From contig CANMYO010000001.1 in NCBI GenBank assembly GCA_947502145.1, positions 1,481,501 through 1,545,500 of the forward strand: DNA of 64,000 nucleotides, in the 5' to 3' direction. Shown in pieces: positions 1 to 8,039 of this stretch. A program made the position numbers and the translations under genes. This DNA comes from an uncultured Paracoccaceae bacterium (GTDB lineage Bacteria > Pseudomonadota > Alphaproteobacteria > Rhodobacterales > Rhodobacteraceae). The notes beneath the pieces are model-generated. The model did no database searches, had not been told where the DNA came from, and saw only the letters and a program-made list of their open reading frames with translations. The stretch's first letter is position 1. Each line of letters starts with the position of its first letter.

Positions 1-272
1 TGATCAAACACCTTTGGCACGGGCCAGTGGAACTTGGCCGAGCTGATGTTTTCAGAGGGTGAAAAGTCGATCATTGGTGGGATGCCGGCATCTCCGGGCG
101 CGCGCCAATAGGTTTTCCAGCCCGGTGCGAGCGTGATCTGCAGCGCGGCGGTATGGGTGCCGTCACGTTTCTGCCACCCGGGCAGCACCTCAAGTGCGGC
201 AACCCCGTCAAGGGATTGGGCAATGGCCGGGCCGGACAAAAGACAGGCAATCAGGGGCAACAGTTTTTTCAT
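1..272 (-). CDS. DsbD N-terminal-domain periplasmic protein (partial, 3' end outside window)
   Basis: Reading the minus strand from an ATG at 272 gives about 90 residues that run off the window edge. The start is a typical Sec signal peptide ([14 protein letters not shown], Ala-Gln after it). The mature part has the pattern [19 protein letters not shown], which I recognise from the DsbC/DsbD N-terminal domain (PF11412-like) of protein-disulfide reductase relatives. It should act in the periplasm in thiol/disulfide or cytochrome c chemistry. It is divergent from yqgE with about 100 bases between them. Whether a DsbD membrane domain follows cannot be seen. The family call is from memory of the motif. 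Confidence 0.75.
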   Translation of the reverse strand, partial: MKKLLPLIACLLSGPAIAQSLDGVAALEVLPGWQKRDGTHTAALQITLAPGWKTYWRAPGDAGIPPMIDFSPSENISSAKFHWPVPKVFD

Positions 273-378
273 ACAGAGGTTAGTCGGGCATCTTGGTTGC
301 AATGGGAAATCACGAATGGGCGATATTCTGTCATGTGACGGTCTTGCACCGGTCGCAGCTTGCGCCCATCATCGCAGT

Positions 379-948
379 ATGGAGCCAACCGAAAGCAACC
401 TTTGCGGAAAACTATTGATCGCCATGCCGGACATGGGTGATCCGCGTTTTGCCCATAGCGTTGTCTATGTCTGCGCCCATTCCGAAGAGGGCGCGATGGG
501 GTTGATTGTCAACAAGCCGCAACCCGAACTGCGGTTTTCAGAGCTTCTGGAGCAGCTGGACATCCCCAAGGATCCGAAACTGCGGGACATCCGCGTTCAT
601 TTTGGTGGCCCGGTTGAAGTCGCACGCGGCTTCGTGTTGCATACGCTGGATTACCGGTCCGAGACCGGCACGCTGGATGTGGCCGACGGGATCGGCATGA
701 CGGCGACGCTGGATGTGCTTGAGGACATTGCCAAGGGCCGCGGGCCTGTGACCTCGATGCTGGCGCTGGGTTATGCGGGCTGGGGGCCGGGGCAGCTTGA
801 ATCAGAGATTGCCCAGAACGGCTGGCTGTCCTGTGACGCAAAGTCAGAGATCGTCTTTGGCCGCGCCAATGAACACAAATGGACAGCCGCGCTGAAGGTG
901 CTGGGCATTGACCCGGTGCTGCTGTCGTCGACGGCCGGTCACGCTTAG
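379..948 (+). CDS. YqgE/AlgH family protein
   Basis: This is a 189-residue UPF0301 (YqgE/AlgH) protein. The family signature is near the N-terminus: [15 protein letters not shown] followed by [21 protein letters not shown] later [13 protein letters not shown] segment is also characteristic. The frame is open much further upstream (from 133), but the ATG at 379 places the start a few residues before GKLLIAMP, as in other members. An ATG at 316 is an alternative. The molecular role of the family is not settled; AlgH was linked to alginate regulation in Pseudomonas. It is divergent from the DsbD-N gene and ends before a GC-rich intergenic region. Confidence 0.9.
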   Translation: MEPTESNLCGKLLIAMPDMGDPRFAHSVVYVCAHSEEGAMGLIVNKPQPELRFSELLEQLDIPKDPKLRDIRVHFGGPVEVARGFVLHTLDYRSETGTLDVADGIGMTATLDVLEDIAKGRGPVTSMLALGYAGWGPGQLESEIAQNGWLSCDAKSEIVFGRANEHKWTAALKVLGIDPVLLSSTAGHA

Positions 949-988
949 GGCCTTCGCCACCATTTGCGGGGACGAAGGCCATGTCAAA

Positions 989-1258
989 TTAATGATGGGC
1001 GTGATCTGCGGCCCCGATTGCGGGCGCTTCAACGATGGTGCAATCAGGACAGTGGGCCGGATTGACCGCATCAAGGTCACCGCAAAGCCCATCCACAGGC
1101 AGACCGATCAGCAGATTGCCCGCGATCATTGCGGACTGCCGCAAATCGACCCGGTCGTCCGTTGGCGCCATGACCAGCATCGCCACGGCCAGAACGGCGG
1201 TGAGCGTGCAGCGCAAGAGGCGGTCATTGACAGGGCGGCAGTCATCACAAAATCGCAT
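989..1258 (-). CDS. small Cys-containing membrane/secreted protein, hypothetical
   Basis: A minus-strand ORF of 89 codons fills most of the gap between yqgE and the antiporter gene. The ATG at 1258 gives an N-terminus with CDDC, then a hydrophobic stretch (TLTAVLAVAMLVMA) that could be a signal or membrane helix, then a tail with a CPDC motif and a His-rich end (AADHAHH). Paired cysteines and terminal histidines suggest metal binding, loosely like DUF2946 proteins, but I cannot assign a family. No strong ribosome binding site is visible, and a TTG at 1273 is another possible start. The composition and the hydrophobic segment make it more than a chance ORF, but it may not be a gene. Confidence 0.42.
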   Translation of the reverse strand: MRFCDDCRPVNDRLLRCTLTAVLAVAMLVMAPTDDRVDLRQSAMIAGNLLIGLPVDGLCGDLDAVNPAHCPDCTIVEAPAIGAADHAHH

Positions 1259-1288
1259 GGCTGATCGCGCCAAATAATTGCCAGTGAT

Positions 1289-1301
1289 ACCATGTCATGG
1301 T
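1289..1301. repeat. 13-bp palindrome ahead of the antiporter gene
   Basis: ACCATG-T-CATGGT is an exact inverted repeat 63 bases before the CPA2 antiporter start, in the gap shared with the divergent small ORF. It has the size of a dimeric regulator half-site pair, but one copy this short can arise by chance. Confidence 0.25.
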
Positions 1302-1363
1302 TTGGGTTTCGTCATCGGGGATTTGCGGTTAGCGTAAGTGAATCCTGACGAAAGGCGCGGCTG

Positions 1364-3415
1364 ATGACTGACTTTCTCCTCCTTGCATTCATTTTTCTTT
1401 GTGCTGGTGTTGTTGCCGTGCCGATTGCCAGCCGATTGGGGCTTGGGTCGGTGCTGGGCTATCTGATTGCTGGGATCGTGATCAGCCCCGTGCTCGCACT
1501 TCTGAACGTTGATGTGCTTTCGATTCAGCACTTTGCGGAATTTGGCGTTGTGATGATGTTGTTCCTTGTGGGGCTTGAGCTTGAGCCGCGTGTGCTTTGG
1601 GGGATGCGACATCGGTTGATGGGGCTGGGCGGCGGTCAGGTGGGGCTGACGACGCTGGCTGTCATGATCGTGGCGATGCTGTTTGGTCTGTCGTGGTCCG
1701 TCGCGCTGGCCGTGGGGGCGGTGCTGGCGCTGTCCTCGACCGCGATTGTGCTGCAAACGCTGAACGAGAAAGGTCTGATGAAAAGCGACGGGGGGCAGGC
1801 CAGCTTTTCGGTGTTGCTGACGCAGGATATTGCCGTGATCCCGATGCTGGCGCTGCTGCCGCTGCTTGCGATGCCCGACCTGATGGGTGACATGGCACAG
1901 GGCGCTGATGTCGGTCACGGTGCTGAGGCAGTGCAGGTGGCGGATACAGGTCACGGCGATGGTGACACCCATGCCGATGATCACGGCGACGCGGGTGCTG
2001 CGCATGGTGATGACGGTCACTCAGGCGAGGGTAGTCACGGATCGGGGATGAGCCTTGTTGACGGTCTGAACGGCTGGCAGACCACGCTGGTCACGATTGC
2101 TGCTGTGGCGGCGGTTGTTTTTGCCGGGAACTACCTGACGCGGCCGATTTTCCGCTTTATCGCGGGGGCCGGACTGCGGGAATTATTCACCGCGGCGGCG
2201 CTGATGATGGTTGTGGGCATTGCCCTGCTGATGTCGCTGGTTGGCCTGTCACCGGCACTGGGAACCTTTATCGCAGGCGTGGTGTTGGCCAATAGCGAGT
2301 ACCGGCACGAACTGGAAAGCGACATTGATCCGTTCCGGGGGCTTCTGTTGGGCCTGTTCTTTATGAGCGTTGGTGCGGGGATCAACTTTGCATTGTTGTT
2401 TGACAACCTGTTGCTGATCGTCGCTTTGACCGTTGGTGTCATGGCGTTGAAGGCGGGGGTGCTGTTGGTGCTGGCCTATATCTTCAAGCTGCGCGGCGCC
2501 GATAAATGGCTGTTTTCACTGGGTCTGGCGCAGGCGGGCGAATTTGGCTTCGTGCTGCTGTCCTTTACCGTGGCGGGGAACATCCTGCCGTCGGCATTGG
2601 CGGATCAACTGCTGCTGGTTGTGGCCCTGTCAATGTTGCTGACGCCACTGCTGTTCATTCTGTTTGATCGGGTGATTGCGCCGCGATACGTCGAAACCGA
2701 AGATCGCGAGGCGGATGAAATCGAAGAAACCGGACAGGTGATCATTGCTGGGCATGGGCGCTTTGGCGGAATCGTCAAGCGCATGCTGGATGGGGCCGGG
2801 TATTCTTCAACGGTGATCGACTACAGCTCTGCGCAACTTGAGATGCTGCGCAATTTTGGCCTGCGGGCCTATTTCGGTGACGCAACGCGGCCAGACATGC
2901 TGCAGGCTGCAGGCATCAAGGATGCCAAGATGCTGGTGATTGCGATTGATGATCGTGAAAAGATCAATGAGCTGACCCACTACGTCAGCACCAATTACCC
3001 CGATGTCCACATCATTGCGCGTGCGATAGACCGCAATCATGTCTACGAATTGTTCCACGCAGGCTGCCGCGACATCATCCGCGAGACGTTTGACAGCGCC
3101 GTCCGCACAGGGCGGTCCGCTTTTGAGGCGCTGGGCATCGAAAAGGAACGCGCGCAGACCATGGCAGACGGGTTTGTCGCGGATGATATTGCGGGCATGA
3201 TCCTGATGTCACCGCTGTTTGACCCTGAGGTGCCAGCACAGGAGAACGAAGCCTATATGGAAAAGGCCCGCGAAATCATCAGGTTGCAGGAAGAGGCCTT
3301 TGCAGAGGAAGGATTCGAGTTTGGCCAGATGCGCCAACGCCTGAAAGAGCGTGGCGACGATGTGGACGAAATCGTCAGGCGCAATCGCGTGGCGCTGGAA
3401 ACCAAGGAGGCCTAG
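1364..3415 (+). CDS. CPA2-family monovalent cation:H+ antiporter with RCK/TrkA-N domain (KefB/KefC-like)
   Basis: This 683-residue inner-membrane protein has the KefB/KefC layout. An N-terminal Na+/H+-exchanger domain of many hydrophobic helices (about residues 5-435) is followed by a cytosolic Rossmann RCK/TrkA-N domain starting at QVIIAGHGRFG (about residue 462). Expected role: K+ (or Na+) export in exchange for protons, gated by nucleotide or glutathione adducts. It has an unusual His/Asp/Gly-rich insertion at about residues 175-226 (window 1886-2045) within the transport domain, with seven histidines. I saw no separate KefF/KefG ancillary gene beside it. The stop codon overlaps, tail to tail, the stop of the next minus-strand gene. 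Confidence 0.9.
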   Translation: MTDFLLLAFIFLCAGVVAVPIASRLGLGSVLGYLIAGIVISPVLALLNVDVLSIQHFAEFGVVMMLFLVGLELEPRVLWGMRHRLMGLGGGQVGLTTLAVMIVAMLFGLSWSVALAVGAVLALSSTAIVLQTLNEKGLMKSDGGQASFSVLLTQDIAVIPMLALLPLLAMPDLMGDMAQGADVGHGAEAVQVADTGHGDGDTHADDHGDAGAAHGDDGHSGEGSHGSGMSLVDGLNGWQTTLVTIAAVAAVVFAGNYLTRPIFRFIAGAGLRELFTAAALMMVVGIALLMSLVGLSPALGTFIAGVVLANSEYRHELESDIDPFRGLLLGLFFMSVGAGINFALLFDNLLLIVALTVGVMALKAGVLLVLAYIFKLRGADKWLFSLGLAQAGEFGFVLLSFTVAGNILPSALADQLLLVVALSMLLTPLLFILFDRVIAPRYVETEDREADEIEETGQVIIAGHGRFGGIVKRMLDGAGYSSTVIDYSSAQLEMLRNFGLRAYFGDATRPDMLQAAGIKDAKMLVIAIDDREKINELTHYVSTNYPDVHIIARAIDRNHVYELFHAGCRDIIRETFDSAVRTGRSAFEALGIEKERAQTMADGFVADDIAGMILMSPLFDPEVPAQENEAYMEKAREIIRLQEEAFAEEGFEFGQMRQRLKERGDDVDEIVRRNRVALETKEA

Positions 3416-4011
3416 TTCTTGTTCTTGGCCATCGCTTTGATCAACACAAAGTAGGCCAGAATCAGGGTGAAGATATCCACGCCGCCGGGCCCGGGAATCA
3501 TCTTGGGTTGGGTCGGTTTGCTGGCATGAACCTGCACTTCGCTAAAGCATTGTTTCACGTTCGCAGGCATCTGCCCCATGACGCCGTCCTGGCTGTGTTT
3601 GACGCTGTCCATCCAGTTGCTGAGCGCGTGTTCCATCGCCTCGAACGCGCGTTTCTCGGGGCCGTCACCGGCGGCCAGCGCCTTGGTCAACCGGGCAATC
3701 GCAAGGGCGACACGGGCCAGTTCATTGGCCAGTTCCTTGACGTTCGCCTCCTGGCTCTGAAGCCGCTGATTGGCCTGAAAGGCATGGGCCCCGAACCGGT
3801 TCTGGTTATGGATCATGTGGTTGAAGTGGGACCGCGATTTAAGGTCGCGCGTGACATTGTCATAGGTTTGATTCCAGCCGTCGATCTTGCGCTGCAGCGC
3901 CATGTGAGCGGCGGTGTTGGGTTTGGGCATGTCGCCCAGAAGCTTGATGCGTTCGTTGTCGATCTGGCTGGCAAGTGCGCGCAGGCCAAAGACTTTGGTT
4001 TGATGGCTCAT
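3412..4011 (-). CDS. hypothetical protein with C-terminal membrane helix
   Basis: A 199-residue protein I do not recognise. It is mostly polar and helical. The middle (about 70-145) is rich in Ala, Glu, Lys and Arg (ELANELARVALAIARLTKAL), suggesting a coiled coil or helical bundle. The last 25 residues hold one hydrophobic helix (FTLILAYFVLIKAMA) ending in KNKN, so it could be a tail-anchored inner-membrane protein facing the cytoplasm. It ends in a 4-base stop-to-stop overlap with the antiporter gene. Upstream, between it and tlpA, is an exact inverted repeat (4025-4043), and GGGACGG precedes the ATG. Confidence 0.75.
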   Translation of the reverse strand: MSHQTKVFGLRALASQIDNERIKLLGDMPKPNTAAHMALQRKIDGWNQTYDNVTRDLKSRSHFNHMIHNQNRFGAHAFQANQRLQSQEANVKELANELARVALAIARLTKALAAGDGPEKRAFEAMEHALSNWMDSVKHSQDGVMGQMPANVKQCFSEVQVHASKPTQPKMIPGPGGVDIFTLILAYFVLIKAMAKNKN

Positions 4012-4024
4012 TGAAATCCGTCCC

Positions 4025-4043
4025 GTGCAATCTGTGATTGCAC
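4025..4043. repeat. perfect inverted repeat GTGCAATC-TGT-GATTGCAC
   Basis: Two exact 8-base arms with a 3-base loop lie between the tlpA stop (4077) and the start of the downstream minus-strand gene (4011). No U-tract follows on the minus strand. It could be an operator for the downstream gene, a weak tlpA terminator, or an mRNA-end hairpin. Confidence 0.5.
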
Positions 4044-4076
4044 ATTAGCCGGAAATCCTGTCAGCGCAATGACTTG

Positions 4077-4655
4077 TCAGGATGCAAGTTCTGCAATCAG
4101 CGCTTCGACAATGGCCACGGCGCTGTCGCTGGACCAGTCGGCGTCCCCTTGCAAGCGGGCAATCTCATTGCCGTCGGGATCAACGATTAGCGTGACCGGC
4201 AACCCCAGAACGCCAAGGCTACGGGCAAGGTTCTGGCGTTCGTCGGTATGCAGCGGCAGATTGTCGACGCCGATGTCGTCAAAGAACGCCTCCATCGCTG
4301 GTTTTGGGTTCCGGCCGGTGGCAATTGTCACAACCTCAAATTCATCGCCGCCCAATTGCGATTGCAGGTCGGCCAGTTGCGGCATTTCCTTGCGGCAAGG
4401 GGCGCACCATGTGGCCCAGAAATTGATGGCGACGTATTTGCCCTGATAATTGGACAACGTCATTTCCGATCCGTCCTGCCCCATGAAGGTCACGTCAGAG
4501 CCGGGTAGCGGTTCGCTGTGGAAGGTCAGCTTGCGCATGTCGCCTTCGCGCAGTGCTTCCAGTGCTGCGGGATCAGCGAGAGCGGTATTTGCCATGACAG
4601 ACAGGGCTGTATAAAGCAGGGCTGACTTCAAAATCGACAAAGGACGTCCTTTCAT
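4077..4655 (-). CDS. tlpA: TlpA-family thiol:disulfide oxidoreductase
   Basis: A 192-residue secreted or membrane-anchored thioredoxin-fold protein. After an N-terminal hydrophobic segment (about 8-27, ending ANTALA) comes an AhpC/TSA-like redoxin domain with the active site WCAPC at residues 83-87 and a cis-proline loop GLPVT near 155. In alphaproteobacteria TlpA reduces periplasmic Cys targets in cytochrome oxidase and c-type cytochrome maturation. The ATG at 4655 shares bases with the argH ATG on the other strand (CATG). A later TTG (about residue 9) could be an alternative start just before the hydrophobic segment, since the ATG at 4655 has no clear ribosome binding site. Confidence 0.88.
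   Translation of the reverse strand: MKGRPLSILKSALLYTALSVMANTALADPAALEALREGDMRKLTFHSEPLPGSDVTFMGQDGSEMTLSNYQGKYVAINFWATWCAPCRKEMPQLADLQSQLGGDEFEVVTIATGRNPKPAMEAFFDDIGVDNLPLHTDERQNLARSLGVLGLPVTLIVDPDGNEIARLQGDADWSSDSAVAIVEALIAELAS
4639..4652. promoter_or_regulatory. 14-bp palindrome carrying the argH ribosome binding site
   Basis: AAAGGACGTCCTTT is a perfect palindrome inside the tlpA 5' coding region. On the plus strand its AAAGGA sits at a suitable distance before the argH ATG (4654). Because it is symmetric, the same AAAGGA is presented to the tlpA strand just after the first tlpA codon. Confidence 0.5.
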
Positions 4656-6042
4656 GACCAAGAGCGCGAATTCGATGTGGGGCGGGCGGTTTGCCGCCGG
4701 GCCGGACGCGATCATGGAGGCGATTAACGCTTCTATCGGGTTCGATCAACGGCTAGCCGCACAGGACATCGCAGGGTCGCGTGCCCATGCCGCCATGTTG
4801 GCCGCCACAGGCATCATTTCAGATACAGATGCCGAGGCGATTGGGAAAGGCCTGCTCACGGTGTTGTCAGAGATTGAAAAGGGCGACTTTCCGTTTTCAA
4901 CCGCGCTGGAGGACATTCACATGAATGTCGAGGCGCGCTTGCGCGATCTGATCGGCGAAGCTGCGGGCCGGTTGCATACCGCCCGGTCGCGCAACGATCA
5001 GGTGGCGGTGGATTTCCGTCTGTGGGTGCGCGATCAATGTGATGCGGCAGACGCCGCGCTGGCCGCATTGCAGCAGGCGCTGGTCGCGCAGGCCGAGGCC
5101 GGGGCCGATTGGGTGATGCCGGGATTCACCCATTTGCAAGTGGCGCAGCCGGTGACCTGGGGCCATCACATGCTGGCCTATGTCGAAATGCTTGACCGCG
5201 ACCGGGGGCGGTTCGCTGATGCCCGGGCGCGGATGAACCGCTCGCCTTTGGGGGCGGCGGCCCTGGCGGGCACGTCATTCCCGATTGACCGGGACATGAC
5301 CGCACAGGCACTGGGGTTTGACGCGCCGATGGCCAATTCGCTTGATGCCGTTGCGGATCGGGACTTTGCGCTGGAATTCATGGCCGCCGCGTCAATCTGC
5401 GCGATGCACCTCAGCCGCCTGGCCGAAGAGCTTGTGATCTGGTCGTCAGCGCAGTTCCGGTTCGTGAAGATGTCAGACCGCTGGTCAACCGGGTCGTCGA
5501 TCATGCCGCAAAAGCGCAACCCGGATGCCGCCGAGCTGATCCGCGCCAAGATTGGCCGGATTTTCGGGGCAAATGTTGCGCTGATGACGGTGATGAAGGG
5601 ATTGCCGCTGACCTATTCCAAAGACATGCAGGAAGACAAGGAACAGGTCTTTGATGCGGCGGACAATCTGCTGCTGGCCCTGGCTGCGATGGCCGGGATG
5701 GTGGGCGACATGACCGCCAACCGCGACAGTCTGCGGGCTGCCGCCGCAACCGGCTTTTCCACCGCAACTGACCTGGCGGACTGGCTGGTGCGCTCGCTTG
5801 GCCTACCTTTCAGGGAGGCGCACCACGTCACCGGGACGTTGGTGGCCCTGGCCGAGGACAAGGGGGAAGATTTGCCCGATTTGTCCCTTGAGGAGATGCA
5901 GGGCGTGCATGAAGGTATCACGGCGGATGTCTTTGATGTGCTGGGGGTCGAAAACTCTGTCGCGTCGCGGATGAGCTTTGGCGGGACGGCACCGGCGCAG
6001 GTTCGCGCGCAGGTGGCGCATTGGAAGGAGAAATTGGCATGA
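4654..6042 (+). CDS. argH: argininosuccinate lyase
   Basis: A 462-residue cytosolic enzyme of the fumarase/aspartase superfamily that splits argininosuccinate into arginine and fumarate, the last step of arginine synthesis. It is full length and starts with the typical MWGGRF segment. It contains [10 protein letters not shown] (about 107-116) and the superfamily signature [12 protein letters not shown] (about 280-291), which bears the mobile catalytic loop. The ATG follows AAAGGA in a palindrome. Its stop overlaps the next start as ATGA, so argH, the small lipoprotein and the DUF2834-like gene form one translationally coupled unit leading towards lysA. Confidence 0.98.
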   Translation: MTKSANSMWGGRFAAGPDAIMEAINASIGFDQRLAAQDIAGSRAHAAMLAATGIISDTDAEAIGKGLLTVLSEIEKGDFPFSTALEDIHMNVEARLRDLIGEAAGRLHTARSRNDQVAVDFRLWVRDQCDAADAALAALQQALVAQAEAGADWVMPGFTHLQVAQPVTWGHHMLAYVEMLDRDRGRFADARARMNRSPLGAAALAGTSFPIDRDMTAQALGFDAPMANSLDAVADRDFALEFMAAASICAMHLSRLAEELVIWSSAQFRFVKMSDRWSTGSSIMPQKRNPDAAELIRAKIGRIFGANVALMTVMKGLPLTYSKDMQEDKEQVFDAADNLLLALAAMAGMVGDMTANRDSLRAAAATGFSTATDLADWLVRSLGLPFREAHHVTGTLVALAEDKGEDLPDLSLEEMQGVHEGITADVFDVLGVENSVASRMSFGGTAPAQVRAQVAHWKEKLA

Positions 6043-6266
6043 AGAAATTTGCGGTTTTGGGCGTCGTGGCGCTTTTGGCGGGCTGTGGCGCGGAGGGTGA
6101 TCCGCTGCGGCCGACGGCCGGTCTGGGCATCGGCATTGGGCCGGGGGGCTTGAAAGTGCGCCCCAATGTGGGGGTCACGGATGGCACCGCACGGGTGGGC
6201 GTTGGCACCGGCGGGGTCACTGCCGGTGCGTCAAGCGGTCCGGTCAGCGTCGGGACGACGCTTTGA
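6039..6266 (+). CDS. small Gly/Val-rich lipoprotein
   Basis: A 75-residue predicted lipoprotein. The N-terminus [17 protein letters not shown] has a short basic region, a hydrophobic core and a lipobox (LLAGC, Cys16). The mature part is short and very rich in Gly, Val and Thr ([18 protein letters not shown]), likely extended or beta-rich. No enzyme domain is present. It overlaps the argH stop by ATGA and its own stop overlaps the next start, so it is made with argH. Small lipoproteins behind argH are, to my recollection, usual in this group; the function is unknown. Confidence 0.85.
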   Translation: MKKFAVLGVVALLAGCGAEGDPLRPTAGLGIGIGPGGLKVRPNVGVTDGTARVGVGTGGVTAGASSGPVSVGTTL

Positions 6267-6583
6267 TGACGCCGCTGCGTTGGGTCTGGCTTGCGCTTGC
6301 GCTTTGGGGCGCCATCCACCCGATGTATTATTTCGTGAAGTGGTTCATGGCCGAAGGCTGGTCATTGGCGGCGATGGTGGATGCCTGGCACGTCAATGCA
6401 GCGGCAAGTGGTTTGGTCTGGGATTTGACCATCGCGGCAGTAACGCTGACGGTCTGGATCGTCGCAGAGGGCGTTTCGCGGCGCGAATGGGCGGGCCTTC
6501 TGGCGATTCCGGCGACCTTCTGTATTGGCGTCAGCTGTGGCTTGCCGCTTTACCTGTTTTTGCGGGGGCGGGCCGCTGGATGA
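6266..6583 (+). CDS. small membrane protein, DUF2834-like
   Basis: A 105-residue protein with about three hydrophobic segments: near residues 4-24, around 50-65 after HVNAAASGLVWDLTIAA, and 78-98. The pattern of a short N-terminal helix, a WDLTIAAVTLTVWIV helix and a C-terminal GLPLYLFLRGR resembles DUF2834 inner-membrane proteins of unknown role. The ATG at 6266 overlaps the lipoprotein stop by one base (TGATG), so it is coupled to argH. The stop codon lies inside the first copy of the dispersed palindromic element. Confidence 0.8.
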   Translation: MTPLRWVWLALALWGAIHPMYYFVKWFMAEGWSLAAMVDAWHVNAAASGLVWDLTIAAVTLTVWIVAEGVSRREWAGLLAIPATFCIGVSCGLPLYLFLRGRAAG

Positions 6584-6631
6584 CGCTCTTGCCCGGCGAT
6601 GCCGGTCAAAACGCCCCACCCACCGTCCCGT
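6577..6631 (+). repeat. dispersed palindromic element, copy 1
   Basis: This starts at the stop codon of the DUF2834-like gene. The left core is GACGCT; the inner stem is TTGCCCGGC (6589-6597) / GCCGGTCAA (6601-6609) with one mismatch and loop GAT; the right core is ACGCCCCACCCACCGTCCCG. The element shares these cores with copies near 33261, 35911, 40957, 45031 and 56094 and lies between a plus-strand stop and lysA. Confidence 0.7.
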
Positions 6632-6710
6632 AGCGCCGAGCGCGCATATCTAGGGTTGGGCTTTGCGTTTGATCTGCTATGTCAGCGGGAGTTTTCGCTG
6701 AGGGTTGAAC

Positions 6711-7976
6711 GTGGACCATTTTCTGTATCGTGACGGGGCGCTTTTTGCCGAGGATGTTGCTGTATCCGAGATTGCGGCTGCCGTTGGCACGCCGTTTTAC
6801 GTCTATTCCACCGCAACGCTGACGCGGCATTTCCGCCTGTTTGACGACGCGCTGGACGGGCTGCCGCATCTGGTGTGCTTTGCAATGAAATCCTGTTCCA
6901 ATCTTGCTGTTCTGAAAGTTCTCGCAGGGGCCGGGGCAGGCATGGACGTGGTGTCGGGTGGTGAATATCTGCGGGCGCGGGCCGTGGGCGTGCCTGGCGA
7001 GCGCATTGTCTTTTCCGGTGTCGGCAAGACCGAAGAAGAGATGCGCCTGACACTGGCTGGCGGCATCCGCCAGTTCAACGTCGAAAGTGAACCCGAAATG
7101 CGGCGTTTGTCGGCGGTTGCCACAGCGATGGGTGTTGTCGCGCCGATTACCGTGCGGGTGAACCCGGATGTTGACGCCAAGACCCATGCCAAGATCGCTA
7201 CCGGCAAGTCAGAGAACAAGTTTGGCATCCCGATTGCCCGGGCCCGCGAGGTCTATGCGATGGCGGCCGCGCTGCCGGGGCTGAAGATCATTGGGATTGA
7301 TGTGCACATCGGGTCGCAGCTGACTGAGCTGGCACCCTTTGAAGCGGCCTATCAGAAGGTCGCCGAACTGACCGAAGTGCTGCGGGCGGATGGACATGAG
7401 ATCAGCCGGCTTGATCTGGGGGGCGGGCTTGGCATTCCTTACACGCGATCCAACGACGCGCCGCCGCTGCCGACCGAATATGGCGATCTGATCAAGCGCA
7501 CTGTCGGGCATCTGGGCTGTGAAGTCGAAATTGAGCCTGGGCGGCTGATTTCGGGCAATGCCGGATTGATGGTGAGCAAGGTCGTCTACGTCAAGGAAGG
7601 CGCGGACCGGCAATTTCTGATCCTTGATGGCGCGATGAACGATCTGATCCGCCCCGCGATGTATGACGCCTGGCACGATATTGTGCCGGTGATTGAACCT
7701 GCGCCGGGTGCAGAGCAGGTCGCCTTTGACATTGTCGGCCCGGTCTGCGAATCCGGCGATACGTTTGCCAAGGGTCGGCTGATGCCGCAGTTGGGCGAAG
7801 ATGCGCTGGTCGCCTTCCGCTCTGCCGGGGCATATGGCGCTGTTATGGCGTCAGAATACAATTCTCGCCCGCTGATCCCGGAAGTTTTGGTCCATGGTGA
7901 TCAATTTGCAGTTATTCGGGCCCGACCAACCTTTGACGAAATGCTTTCGCGCGATACCATACCATCGTGGTTGTAG
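6711..7976 (+). CDS. lysA: diaminopimelate decarboxylase
   Basis: A 421-residue PLP enzyme of fold type III that decarboxylates meso-diaminopimelate to lysine. The PLP-lysine segment CFAMKSC lies near residue 57, a glycine-rich phosphate-binding LDLGGGLG near 233, and the C-terminal active-site region VGPVCESGDTFA near 343-354 carries the inter-subunit Cys. The frame begins at a TTG (6705), but GTG 6711 puts AGGG about 6 bases upstream and gives the usual MDHFLYRDG start. It lies in the same direction as argH; dapA for the same pathway is elsewhere in the window (24.7 kb). Confidence 0.97.
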   Translation: MDHFLYRDGALFAEDVAVSEIAAAVGTPFYVYSTATLTRHFRLFDDALDGLPHLVCFAMKSCSNLAVLKVLAGAGAGMDVVSGGEYLRARAVGVPGERIVFSGVGKTEEEMRLTLAGGIRQFNVESEPEMRRLSAVATAMGVVAPITVRVNPDVDAKTHAKIATGKSENKFGIPIARAREVYAMAAALPGLKIIGIDVHIGSQLTELAPFEAAYQKVAELTEVLRADGHEISRLDLGGGLGIPYTRSNDAPPLPTEYGDLIKRTVGHLGCEVEIEPGRLISGNAGLMVSKVVYVKEGADRQFLILDGAMNDLIRPAMYDAWHDIVPVIEPAPGAEQVAFDIVGPVCESGDTFAKGRLMPQLGEDALVAFRSAGAYGAVMASEYNSRPLIPEVLVHGDQFAVIRARPTFDEMLSRDTIPSWL

Positions 7977-8039
7977 CCGATTTGGTGCAATCCGCATGAG
8001 TGGAGAGACCTGCTGACCCAGACGACGCAGTTCCGTCAT

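Noticed and set aside
1295-2020. 241-codon minus-strand ORF opposite the antiporter gene
   Set aside because: It is rich in His, Gln and Arg with no hydrophobic core or motif, and is the complement of the well-supported antiporter frame.
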